A DNA stretch of 6,591 bases from Planctomycetaceae bacterium (GTDB lineage: Bacteria; Planctomycetota; Planctomycetia; Pirellulales; Thermoguttaceae): NCBI GenBank assembly GCA_031283515.1, contig JAITBS010000030.1, positions 1-6,591 on the forward strand. Direction: 5' to 3'. The notes under the pieces are model-generated. The model searched no databases. It was given only the letters and a program-made list of their open reading frames with translations, and had not been told where the DNA came from. Below are positions 1-6,349 of the stretch, in pieces (the stretch's first letter is position 1; every line of letters begins with the position of its first letter). A program made the position numbers and the translations under genes.

Positions 1-119
1 AATCTTAGCGTTTACATATATCTCTTTGAAAGTGAATATTTTTAATGTCCTATTTTAACAAAAAATTATCCATTTTAACATTTTTTATTATTTTTTAGCA
101 AAACTATATTTCAAAGGGA
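1..119. other. AT-rich intergenic DNA, no supported gene
   Basis: Very AT-rich with homopolymer runs and a short direct repeat of ATTTTAACA (near 53-60 and 72-80). Two plus-strand frames are open from the window edge, but only to stops at 43-45 and 56-58, too short to tell a gene end from chance. AGTGAATAT at 31-39 is the reverse complement of ATATTCACT at 279-287, so a weak outer inverted repeat may frame the 120-270 element. No RNA gene was seen. Confidence 0.5.
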
Positions 120-270
120 GTAATCTATCAGTGGAATATTTTTGAATTTGTTTACAGTTGGCAATTAAAAGGTAGGCGACTAACAGGTAGGCGACCTTTC
201 GCCGAAAGGGTTGACTACCTGTTGAGTTCCATTGGTAAACAAATTGACGAAGATTCCACTGATAGATTAC
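120..270. repeat. 151-bp long inverted repeat, MITE-like or structured element
   Basis: The outer 18 bases at 120-137 are the exact reverse complement of 253-270 (left arm contains ATCTATCAGTGGAAT). Inside, AATTTGTTTAC pairs with GTAAACAAATT near 233-245, AACAGGTAG (182-190) pairs with CTACCTGTT (215-223), and the centre CCTTTC-GCC-GAAAGG (195-209) closes a tight hairpin. The whole 151 bp can therefore fold into one long imperfect hairpin. TA dinucleotides at 121-122 and 268-269 would fit a TA target duplication as in the IS630/Tc1/mariner group; that is an inference. A single-ended copy of the terminus occurs at 5991-6008. The core is richer in GC than its surroundings. There is no coding capacity. 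It could instead be a transcribed structured RNA or a bidirectional regulatory site. The folding symmetry is directly visible; mobility is not shown. Confidence 0.85.
171..195 (+). repeat. Short direct repeat GGTAGGCGAC inside the hairpin core
   Basis: GGTAGGCGAC occurs at 171-180 and again at 186-195, a 15-bp step. Only the second copy takes part in the central stem with 210-223, so the first looks like a local duplication in the left arm or a second site for a binding protein. Confidence 0.8.
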
Positions 271-317
271 AAAATTAGATATTCACTCTATTGAATAATT
301 ACCGGAATTTTTTACTG

Positions 318-323
318 TATATT
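318..323 (+). promoter_or_regulatory. Possible -10 box for a leaderless phosphatase transcript
   Basis: TATATT ends seven bases before the ATG at 331, the spacing expected of a leaderless mRNA. No convincing -35 hexamer lies 16-18 bp upstream; TTGAAT at 291-296 is about 21 bp away. The only purine patch before the start, AGGA at 326-329, is too close to the ATG to act as a normal Shine-Dalgarno. The spacing is visible; function is inferred. Confidence 0.25.
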
Positions 324-330
324 TTAGGAC

Positions 331-1200
331 ATGCCGATTTCACTTGACTGTATTATTTGCCTGACCCGCCAATCTCTTGAAGCGGCACGATTGGCGTGTC
401 GTGACGAGTTACGTCATACTGCGGTGCTGAGACGAACGCTTGAATTAGTTTATAACAAAGGATTTACAACAATTCCGCCGCTTATCGCCCAAGAAGTACA
501 ACGTATTGTTCGGGAGGAAACGGGTAATACCGATCCTTATTCTGTACCGAAACAGGAGTTTAACAATTTAATGCTTTCTGTTCGGGAATTGCTTCGCCAA
601 AAGATTCGGGATTCGGAAGAACCGCTTCGAATGGCAATTCAAATTGCAATTGCCGGCAATTCTATTGATTATGCAGTTCGTGCGGATTGGAGTAAAACGA
701 TGGTGTTGGAAACAATTGAGGCGGCTCTCAAACAACCGATTAACGGAAAGATTGAACCGTTTATTGAATCAATTGTTCATTCCCGAAACATTTTGTATCT
801 TTTGGACAATTGCGGTGAAATTGTTTGTGATCAACTTTTGATGGAGGAACTTCAACGGTTTCAGCCGAAAATTGCTATGACAGCGGTTGTACGTGGTGCA
901 GCGGTGTTAAATGATGTAACATGGACGGATGTTTATCAAGTTGGTCTTGATCAGTTGGTTGCGGTTATCGACAACGGCAATGACGCAGTCGGAACTGTAT
1001 TGGAGCAATGCGGTTCTGAATTTCAGGAAAAATTCAAACAAGCGGATTTGATTATTGCCAAAGGACTGGCGAATTACGAAACGCTAATCGAATACAACCG
1101 CGAAATTTTACCGCAAACAGTTTATTATTTTTTCAAAGCGAAATGTCCTTTTATTGCTAAGTTTGCCGGAGTACAACTTGGTGATTTAGTGATTCGATAA
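331..1200 (+). CDS. DUF89/ARMT1-like metal-dependent phosphatase (subfamily of stand-alone prokaryotic proteins)
   Basis: A 289-residue soluble protein resembling the stand-alone archaeal and bacterial DUF89 proteins, which are thought to be metal-dependent phosphatases that remove damaged or unwanted phosphometabolites. The N-terminus has the family signature of paired cysteines (Cys7, Cys10) followed by LTRQSLEAAR. AGNSIDYA at 108-115 matches the conserved AGN-x-x-D block. The central YLLDNCGEIVCD (156-167) supplies the acidic metal-site motif DNxGE with Asp159, Asn160, Glu163 and Asp167. VRGAAVLNDVTWTD (187-200), the NG...G loop near 214-221 and ADLIIAKGLANYETL (238-252) are further family blocks. 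The C-terminus KAKCPFIA...GVQLGDLV is also typical. Length is normal and no key block is missing. The ATG is the first possible start, since an in-frame TAG lies at 325-327. There is no signal peptide or membrane segment. It stands alone, convergent with the kinase gene, so the substrate cannot be read from context. The family call is strong; the exact substrate is unknown. Confidence 0.9.
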   Translation: MPISLDCIICLTRQSLEAARLACRDELRHTAVLRRTLELVYNKGFTTIPPLIAQEVQRIVREETGNTDPYSVPKQEFNNLMLSVRELLRQKIRDSEEPLRMAIQIAIAGNSIDYAVRADWSKTMVLETIEAALKQPINGKIEPFIESIVHSRNILYLLDNCGEIVCDQLLMEELQRFQPKIAMTAVVRGAAVLNDVTWTDVYQVGLDQLVAVIDNGNDAVGTVLEQCGSEFQEKFKQADLIIAKGLANYETLIEYNREILPQTVYYFFKAKCPFIAKFAGVQLGDLVIR

Positions 1201-1217
1201 GAGACAATTTTCGTAAT

Positions 1218-1239
1218 ATTTCAGTGAAATTTTTGTTTT
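1218..1239 (+). terminator. Weak intrinsic terminator after the phosphatase gene
   Basis: ATTTC (1218-1222) pairs with GAAAT (1226-1230) across a three-base loop, followed by a T-rich run to 1239. The stem is only five base pairs and AT-rich, so efficiency would be low. Its position 18 bases after the stop codon supports the call. Confidence 0.35.
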
Positions 1240-1240
1240 A

Positions 1241-1283
1241 ACTCTTTTCGTGTTATTTTGTGTTTTTCGGTGTGGTTCGTGTT
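1241..1283. repeat. Degenerate TTCGTGT-rich block, left of the 40-bp array
   Basis: Contains CTCTTTTCGTGTT, then TTTTGTGTTTTTCGG and GGTTCGTGTT, which read as drifted copies of a TTTCGTGTT motif. A similar block beginning CTCTTTTCGT lies on the far side of the 40-bp array at 1725-1764 in the same orientation. There is no coding capacity. The motif is seen directly; a shared origin is inferred. Confidence 0.45.
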
Positions 1284-1430
1284 GTAAAATATAAAACGGA
1301 ATGATTATGAAAGTAATTTTTATAAATACACGCAGTATATCTTGTTAAAAAACGAAAACCGAATCTTAAAGTGTGATGAATATAGTAACGGTTATTTTTA
1401 TCAACAGAGTCCGCTGAGAACAAGATTTTT
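1284..1430. other. Intergenic spacer without a supported gene
   Basis: AT-rich DNA between the TTCGT block and the tandem array. GTCCGCTGAGA near 1409-1419 looks like a decayed start of an extra array unit. Open frames running from here into the array are artefacts of the repeat, because the 40-bp unit changes frame at every copy. Confidence 0.4.
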
Positions 1431-1670
1431 AGTCCGCAGATTACGCAGAGATTCGCAGATTATTTTAAATTGTCCGCAGATTACGCAGAGATTCGCAGAG
1501 TATTTTAAATTGTCCGCAGATTACGCAGAGATTCGTAGAGTATTTTAAATTGTCCGCAGATTACGCAGATGTTCGCAGAGTATTTTAAATTGTCCGCAGA
1601 TTGTCGCAGAGATTCGCAGAGTATTTGTAATTGTCCGCAGATTGTCGCAGAGATTCGCAGATTACGCAGA
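1431..1670. repeat. Six-copy 40-bp tandem repeat array
   Basis: Units begin at 1431, 1471, 1511, 1551, 1591 and 1632. Each is built from ten-base blocks: three ending in CGCAGA or CGCAGAG (TGTCCGCAGA, TTACGCAGAG, ATTCGCAGAG) followed by the AT block TATTTTAAAT. Copies 2 and 3 are nearly identical, with one change near 1536. Copies 5 and 6 share a TTGTCGCAGA variant that lengthens unit 5 to 41 bp, and copy 6 loses its AT block and ends in CGCAGATTACGCAGA before a T run at 1671-1679. There is no internal dyad, so this is neither a CRISPR array nor a hairpin array. The unit is not a multiple of three, which argues against coding. It lies between two convergent genes. Loose arrays of CGCAGATTACGCAG type are, to my recollection, common between genes in several planctomycete and related genomes. 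Confidence 0.93.
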
Positions 1671-1724
1671 TTTTTTTTTAATAATTTATTGAAACTGAAT
1701 AAAATTCCCGAACATTTAGTCTAT

Positions 1725-1764
1725 TCTCTTTTCGTATGTTTTGTTATTTCGTCTGTTTCGTAAT
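1725..1764. repeat. Degenerate TTCGT-rich block, right of the 40-bp array
   Basis: CTCTTTTCGTATGTTTTG, then TTATTTCGTC and TGTTTCGTAATTC resemble the block at 1241-1283, in the same orientation. Together the two blocks bracket the tandem array. It lies about 35 bp beyond the 3' end of the kinase gene. No good hairpin terminator for the kinase transcript was found here, only an A run (1769-1775) that would be a T run in that transcript. Confidence 0.4.
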
Positions 1765-1799
1765 TCTCAAAAAAACAATCCGCGAATAGTTACCGGAAA

Positions 1800-4700
1800 T
1801 CAAAATCTGGCAGATATTTGTGGTTCGTAGTCATCAGGAGGTTCCCACGTATTGAGTAATCGAGTAATGGTTTGTTTTCGTTCCTCTGGAAGTATCATTC
1901 CAAACCCCCGATATTCCATCTCCAACGTAATTCGTTTAAGAATTGTAGCATCAATTTTTGGAGTTTCCCGACCTTCTCTGTCCGGTGAGTACAACGAAAG
2001 AAGTATCTTCAACGCTGTTTCCGCTTCCGGCGTCATTGGTGACCATCCCGGAAATTTGTAATTCCAATACAAATCCCACACCCGAACCACCGCATCCTCA
2101 CAACCCGTTACAAAATGCCGTCCGGTTATATCCAACGCCAATGACAAAATCGGTGACGGATGCCCTTCAATCACCCGCTGAATTGAACGGTTATAAATTC
2201 CTTCCAGCCGGATTTTTGTATCCTTCGCACAGGACAGAAAAAATCGGTCATCCGCTAATAATTCAAGACCCGAAATATCACCGAAATGTCCAAGAAGTTC
2301 AAAATCCATTTTGTTCTCCCGAAGATTCCAAACAACAATTCGCCCTTCACGGTCAGCCGAAACAAAACGGTTTAAGTCCGTTGATAACACCGCCGCTGTA
2401 ACCGGTGATTTATGAACTTTAATTGTTCGCACCGGTTCCTCACACCCTAATTTCCAAATAAGCACCAAATTATCATCGCCGCCGGTAATCAAATACCGAC
2501 CGTTACGATTAAACCGAATCGAATTGACACTTCCAGAATGCGCAAGAAATCGCCCTTTGATTTCGTCCGTCAGCACATCCCAAAGTACCACCGAACCGGT
2601 TCCATTGGCAATCGCAACAACTCTTCCATGAGGATTCAACGCAATTTTTGTAAGTGATTTAATCTTTTCGTCGAATTTACGAATACACTGACCTGAACTA
2701 ATATTCCAAACCCGAACCGTCATATCCCAACTTCCCGAAACAAGAAATTTTGCATCCATTGTCATTTCAACACTGCGCACCCAATCAAAATGTCCTTCGA
2801 GAACCCCAGTACATTTTTGTTCGATAAGATTCCAGATTCGGATAGTCGTATCTCGTCCGGCGGATGCGATCAAATTACCGTCCAATGAGATCGCCGTTGC
2901 AGAAACCGTGTCCTGATGTCCGACGAAAGTATGTGTACATAAAACATCTTCCAGCGATTCCCGAATCGTATGCCGTTTCAATATATCCCAAACACCTTCT
3001 GTTTCAAGCGATTTTCGTGCCGCTTCCCAACCCGCAAGCGAACGGGCTTTGTCAACCGTTTGAATCGCCGCATCAAAATTCGAATCACTAAGATTTTGCC
3101 GAATCGCTTCACAATATTGATTCATTGCGGATTGTTGACGCCCGATTTCCTCCGCACTGGTAATATGGGAAAGTAATAACGGCGCACGATAAATTGTTCG
3201 GTTTTCGCACAAAATAGAAATATCCCACAACCGAAGTGAACCACCGGCAATTAATGATATTGCAAATTGATTATTGGAACCAAAATGTACCGCATCTACC
3301 GCTCCGCCAAGCGATGTAAAAGTTCGAAGACAACGTCCGGAAGGAAGTTCCCAAAGACGCATTGTACGGTCGGAACCGCCGGAAAGTGCAAAACGTCCGT
3401 CAGAACTAAACGTCAACGCCGTTACCATATCTTCATGACCAAATAAATCACCGATTTTCTTTTTTGTTTCCTTTTCAAAAAGATCAACCCGATTTTCCTT
3501 GATTTCACCAATCCAAGAAATTTCTGACCGTGTAATGAGTTCGCGTGATGATTGTTTCTCTTTTCGCCCAAAATACCGCTTCCAACCAATAAGCCGAAAA
3601 ATAGAATACACTGAAGTTTGTCCAACTCGTTTCATTAAAACCGTACCTCGTTTTTCACCGCGAACAAGTTCCCAGAGTAAGTCTTCACTTAATGCAATTC
3701 GATCCGGATATTGTTGTTTCCGTTCTTCTTTGGGCGGTTTGAAGGAGTTACGAATTCGTCCGGTATTTGTTTCACGAAGGTCGAATGTTTGTTCATTATT
3801 CGGTAACAGAATATAATCACCGCGTTCATCAATCATGATTTCGTCTTCCATTTCTCGTGCCAGCGTAATTCGTTCCAAACATCGGGCGTTTTTGGAAACG
3901 ATTTTTTCCGCCGCTTGCAACGCCCGACGAATTTCTTCACGCGGTTCCAGAACCATCGCACTTTCAAAAGCATCTATTGCCGACGATAAATTACCGCGTT
4001 CCCGTTGCGCTAAACCGAGTGCGTACAGCGCACTGGAAGATTGTTGTCTTGTTTTGACCAGTGTTTCAATCCGTTCTACTGTTTCCAGATCAGTCAATCG
4101 GGCAGTGCGCCATGTGAGTATTGTTTGATTATAAGTTACTTCGGGGTGCCAGGGTTGCAATGTTGCTGCTTGATTGAGTAATTGAGCGGCTTCGGTGGGT
4201 TTGTTAAGGTCAAGCATGGAAGCTGCTCGATTATTGATACTTTCCGGCGTCCATGTTGCGCTTACAGGACGAGCACGCGGAAAATCCACTCCAGAAATCT
4301 CCCGATAAATCCGCGCCAATTCATCAGCAACCTGCGACATTGAATCCGGTCGTTTTTGGGGGTCTTCTTCAAAACAGCGAAACATTAATTCAATAACCGG
4401 TTTGGGCATTGGAGGACTTTTTTTATCCGGTGTTCCTTGTAGATAAAGTTCGAACACTTTTCGAGCAGTTTGTCCGCCTTTTTTACAGGGCGGTCTTCCA
4501 TGAAACATCGACAGAACACTAACCGCCCAAGACCAAATATCAGATTGAAACGTAATTTTCGGCATTTTATTAAATTCTTGCCGTTGAGCGAACGTGAACG
4601 AGTAATACTGTTCTGGAGAACAATATCCCGGAGTCATTCCGCCGGCTCCTATTTCTGAAACACCGATGTTTCCTGAAGAATTTTGTTTCCATTTCCGGCT

Positions 4701-5489
4701 GTCCTGAAGATCGGCAATTCCCTGAGCCAACCCAAAATCAGTAACTTTTGCCGTTTGACCTGCCATCATCACGTTTGCCGGTTTCACATCCAAGTGGAGT
4801 AATTTTTGCCGATGAGCGTGTTCCAATCCCCAAGCGAATTGTGTTGCGATATTCAGGATTCGCAGCAATGCCGCTTCGGAACCGCCTTCGTAAAGACGCC
4901 CGTCGCGAATCCAATCGCGTAAACTTCCATCCGGTACAAATTCGGCAAAAAGTCGCGGAACATTCGAAATACGCCGAACAAGATAACACGTAACAATATT
5001 CGGATGCAATCCTAATTCAATCCATGTTTGTGCTTCTTTTTCATAACTTATTTTACCGTTTTCTGTTTGAAATACTTGTGGTTTGGGACTTTTAACGGCG
5101 AGGTCTCGGTCCCATTCGCGGTGATAAACCCGATGGACAACACCAACACCTCCTTCGGCAAATGGGATATCCGGTGCAATTGGTTTTACTTCATAAACGC
5201 CCAGAACCACATCACCGACATTCCAGATACCTGATTCTGGTGAAAATCGTTTTTCGAGTTTTGGGTCGGGAATTTGTTGACGTTGTTCTTCCTGAACAAC
5301 TTTAACGTTATTCGGTTGGAGTTCAAAACTGGAATCTTCCTGAGGTTGGGAATAGCGTGCCGGTTTTGTAGATTGAGATTGTTCTAACGTGAAGACGTTC
5401 CGGCAACGTTTGCAACTCGCCGTTTTGCCGAGTAACGAATTATCAAGTGTGTATTCCTGAAAACAATGAGGACAAACCGCCTTAAACAT
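1800..5489 (-). CDS. Zinc-ribbon Ser/Thr protein kinase with TPR-like and WD40 repeats
   Basis: A 1229-residue cytoplasmic protein, probably a signalling kinase that recruits partners through its repeats. Residues 1-37 form a small zinc ribbon (CPHC at 6-9, CKRC at 26-29). The kinase domain spans about 95-395: glycine loop GGVGVV (113-118), lysine Lys133, probable alpha-C Glu152, catalytic loop HLDVKPAN (232-239) with Asp234 and Asn239, DFG at 251-253, SPE at 291-293, Asp317 and Arg380. All catalytic residues are present, but HLD replaces HRD, so it is a non-RD kinase. Residues about 416-526 are TPR-like helices (ALGLAQRERGNLSSAIDAFE is clearest). About nine WD40 repeats lie in 684-757 and 852-1140, split by a helical insert (about 758-845). 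Residues 1141-1229 form a tail beginning WNYKFPGW, like the tail of planctomycete kinase/WD40 proteins as I remember them. There is no membrane segment. The start is fixed by an in-frame TGA at 5499-5501; no Shine-Dalgarno is evident. The substrate is unknown. Confidence 0.95.
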   Translation of the reverse strand: MFKAVCPHCFQEYTLDNSLLGKTASCKRCRNVFTLEQSQSTKPARYSQPQEDSSFELQPNNVKVVQEEQRQQIPDPKLEKRFSPESGIWNVGDVVLGVYEVKPIAPDIPFAEGGVGVVHRVYHREWDRDLAVKSPKPQVFQTENGKISYEKEAQTWIELGLHPNIVTCYLVRRISNVPRLFAEFVPDGSLRDWIRDGRLYEGGSEAALLRILNIATQFAWGLEHAHRQKLLHLDVKPANVMMAGQTAKVTDFGLAQGIADLQDSRKWKQNSSGNIGVSEIGAGGMTPGYCSPEQYYSFTFAQRQEFNKMPKITFQSDIWSWAVSVLSMFHGRPPCKKGGQTARKVFELYLQGTPDKKSPPMPKPVIELMFRCFEEDPQKRPDSMSQVADELARIYREISGVDFPRARPVSATWTPESINNRAASMLDLNKPTEAAQLLNQAATLQPWHPEVTYNQTILTWRTARLTDLETVERIETLVKTRQQSSSALYALGLAQRERGNLSSAIDAFESAMVLEPREEIRRALQAAEKIVSKNARCLERITLAREMEDEIMIDERGDYILLPNNEQTFDLRETNTGRIRNSFKPPKEERKQQYPDRIALSEDLLWELVRGEKRGTVLMKRVGQTSVYSIFRLIGWKRYFGRKEKQSSRELITRSEISWIGEIKENRVDLFEKETKKKIGDLFGHEDMVTALTFSSDGRFALSGGSDRTMRLWELPSGRCLRTFTSLGGAVDAVHFGSNNQFAISLIAGGSLRLWDISILCENRTIYRAPLLLSHITSAEEIGRQQSAMNQYCEAIRQNLSDSNFDAAIQTVDKARSLAGWEAARKSLETEGVWDILKRHTIRESLEDVLCTHTFVGHQDTVSATAISLDGNLIASAGRDTTIRIWNLIEQKCTGVLEGHFDWVRSVEMTMDAKFLVSGSWDMTVRVWNISSGQCIRKFDEKIKSLTKIALNPHGRVVAIANGTGSVVLWDVLTDEIKGRFLAHSGSVNSIRFNRNGRYLITGGDDNLVLIWKLGCEEPVRTIKVHKSPVTAAVLSTDLNRFVSADREGRIVVWNLRENKMDFELLGHFGDISGLELLADDRFFLSCAKDTKIRLEGIYNRSIQRVIEGHPSPILSLALDITGRHFVTGCEDAVVRVWDLYWNYKFPGWSPMTPEAETALKILLSLYSPDREGRETPKIDATILKRITLEMEYRGFGMILPEERKQTITRLLNTWEPPDDYEPQISARF

Positions 5490-5547
5490 GAATAGGACTC
5501 ATCAAAGCAATAGGCAATAATCTAAAATCAATACTCAATCACATCTA

Positions 5548-5567
5548 CGATATATTATCGGTTACCG
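5548..5567. promoter_or_regulatory. Two adjacent palindromes upstream of the kinase gene
   Basis: CGATA-TAT-TATCG (5548-5560) is a perfect inverted repeat, and CGGTTACCG (5559-5567) is a second, overlapping it by two bases. Together they cover the predicted -10 box and the edge of the spacer of the kinase promoter, where a repressor would sit. The symmetry is visible; the operator role is inferred. Confidence 0.3.
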
Positions 5568-5582
5568 AAAAATAAAAAACAA
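5554..5582 (-). promoter_or_regulatory. Candidate sigma-70-type promoter for the kinase gene
   Basis: On the minus strand, TTGTTT (5582-5577) and GATAAT (5559-5554) are separated by exactly 17 bp. The -10 matches the consensus at five of six positions and the -35 at three. Transcription would begin near 5547 and leave a leader of about 58 nt. AT-rich DNA yields such matches by chance, so confidence is modest. Confidence 0.35.
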
Positions 5583-5624
5583 TTGATTGTAAACAACCTG
5601 TAACCATTCGCACAAATTACACAT

Positions 5625-5704
5625 GGGAACTTCTAAAAAACCTGTTTTTGGGACAAGCTAAAATCGAATAAAATAATCTTTTACCAAAGTTTTCAGAAGT
5701 TGCC
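5625..5704. repeat. Imperfect inverted repeat with an internal A/T hairpin
   Basis: GGGAACTTCTAAAA (5625-5638) pairs with the complement of TTTTCAGAAGTTGCC (5690-5704) at 12 of 14 positions, with a loop of about 52 bases. Within it AAAAAC (5635-5642 area) pairs with GTTTTT across a two-base loop. It could be a small mobile-element remnant or an RNA structure. Function unknown. Confidence 0.4.
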
Positions 5705-5752
5705 ATATACTCATCATACCTTAAAATTTGGTTTTGTTGAAATTATTACCGA

Positions 5753-5872
5753 ATGTTTCTACTTGAAAATACCGCTGAAATATTACAAAAAAATGAAAAA
5801 AAACTAATTGATAACGGAATTGAGTATAATACTGAAAATTATTTTATACTAAAATATTCAATCTGTAAATAA
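5753..5872 (+). CDS. Doubtful 39-codon open reading frame
   Basis: ATG at 5753, TAA at 5870-5872. The predicted peptide starts MFLLENTAEILQKNEKKL and is charged and helix-prone in its first half. No Shine-Dalgarno precedes it and an in-frame TGA at 5738-5740 blocks extension. No family is recognised. In DNA this AT-rich a 39-codon frame can be chance. It may also be a fragment of a decayed gene. Confidence 0.15.
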   Translation: MFLLENTAEILQKNEKKLIDNGIEYNTENYFILKYSICK

Positions 5873-5933
5873 ATTCTTCTTCAAGGTAAAATAATTGTTA
5901 TTGATCAGACAGACCTTTCCCTAATTATCCGGT

Positions 5934-5974
5934 CAATTGTGTTAGCCCTGTGTGCCAAAGTATCTACACAATTG
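5934..5974. repeat. Perfect 9-bp inverted repeat, hairpin with 23-base loop
   Basis: CAATTGTGT (5934-5942) is the exact reverse complement of ACACAATTG (5966-5974). Each arm also contains the six-base palindrome CAATTG. The loop holds GTGTGCC. It lies about 20 bp left of the 5991-6008 repeat end and could belong to the same decayed element. Confidence 0.5.
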
Positions 5975-5990
5975 AGAATTGGATTTGTTG

Positions 5991-6008
5991 TAATATATCA
6001 GTGGAATA
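5991..6008. repeat. Second copy of the terminal sequence of the 120-270 element
   Basis: TAATATATCAGTGGAATA matches 121-138 at 17 of 18 positions, in the same orientation as that element's left arm. No matching inverted arm (ATTCCACTGATA) was found elsewhere within 5490-6591, so this is a solo end, either a truncated element or one whose other end has decayed. Confidence 0.6.
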
Positions 6009-6228
6009 ATTTATTTTTTGGTAGGTTTGGTAATTTTTTGTTTTTCGGTATTCTTTTAATGAGAGGACGAGGTAGTTTTATGGGTTTATTTTTCGTTGTT
6101 TTAATGTTTGGAAAATGCTCATTAAAACGGCTTGTGTTTGTGTTCCGTTTTAGCTTCTGTTGCAATAACTGTTTTTGCGTTTGACCGCATGAAAATTACT
6201 ATAATGTATAATTTTAGCATCAACATCA

Positions 6229-6349
6229 CTAGTGCTTTGTTAATCTTAAAAACTGTGAACGAGCAGGCAAATAGCCTTAAAAAATTAATTTTAATTGAAT
6301 GTCTTTCATAAAACATGTTTCCTAAAATTAAAAACTAACGAAGCACTAG
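6229..6349. mobile_element. 121-bp MITE-like element bounded by CTAG
   Basis: The left end CTAGTGCTTTGTTAAT (6229-6244) and the right end, whose complement reads CTAGTGCTTCGTTAGT (6349-6334), are inverted repeats with two differences over 16 bp and weaker similarity inward. CTAG at both ends (6229-6232, 6346-6349) could be a 4-bp target duplication; several DDE transposase families use palindromic tetranucleotide targets, but the family cannot be assigned. The interior is AT-rich and too short for a transposase. It ends exactly where the 21-bp tandem array begins. The inverted termini are visible; mobility is inferred. Confidence 0.6.

Larger units (their letters stand above)
5590..6228. other. 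Long intergenic region, no convincing gene
   Basis: About 640 bp of AT-rich DNA within a gap of nearly 1 kb between two minus-strand genes. It holds imperfect inverted repeats, one short open frame (5753-5872), a copy of the end of the 120-270 element (5991-6008) and a T/G-skewed stretch (about 6000-6180). Open frames on both strands of that last stretch have low-complexity translations and no family resemblance. It may be a graveyard of decayed genes and mobile elements, or an unusually long regulatory leader. Confidence 0.45.

Noticed and set aside
1..58. End of an upstream plus-strand gene
   Set aside because: Two frames are open for only 14 and 18 codons in very AT-rich DNA, with no way to tell them from chance.
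1431..1670. CRISPR array
   Set aside because: Units are directly contiguous with no unique spacers and no dyad, and no cas genes are present.
1342..1763. Two open frames through the 40-bp array
   Set aside because: They consist mainly of repeat sequence read in shifting frames; the unit is not a multiple of three and no ribosome site or family is visible.
1769..1799. Intrinsic terminator for the kinase transcript
   Set aside because: A T run exists on the minus strand, but only a three-pair CCG/CGG stem precedes it.
1850..5234. Several plus-strand open frames opposite the kinase gene, and minus-strand frames within it
   Set aside because: They are shadows of the kinase/WD40 coding sequence, whose own frame has clear domain motifs throughout.
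5939..6184. 81-residue hydrophobic open frame on the plus strand
   Set aside because: Its start is GTG without a ribosome site, and its Phe/Leu/Val/Gly-rich translation reflects the T/G bias of the strand.
6122..6316. 64-residue open frame on the minus strand
   Set aside because: AGGA lies at a fair distance from the ATG, but the frame runs through the left inverted end of the MITE-like element and has no recognisable domain, so it is most likely chance.
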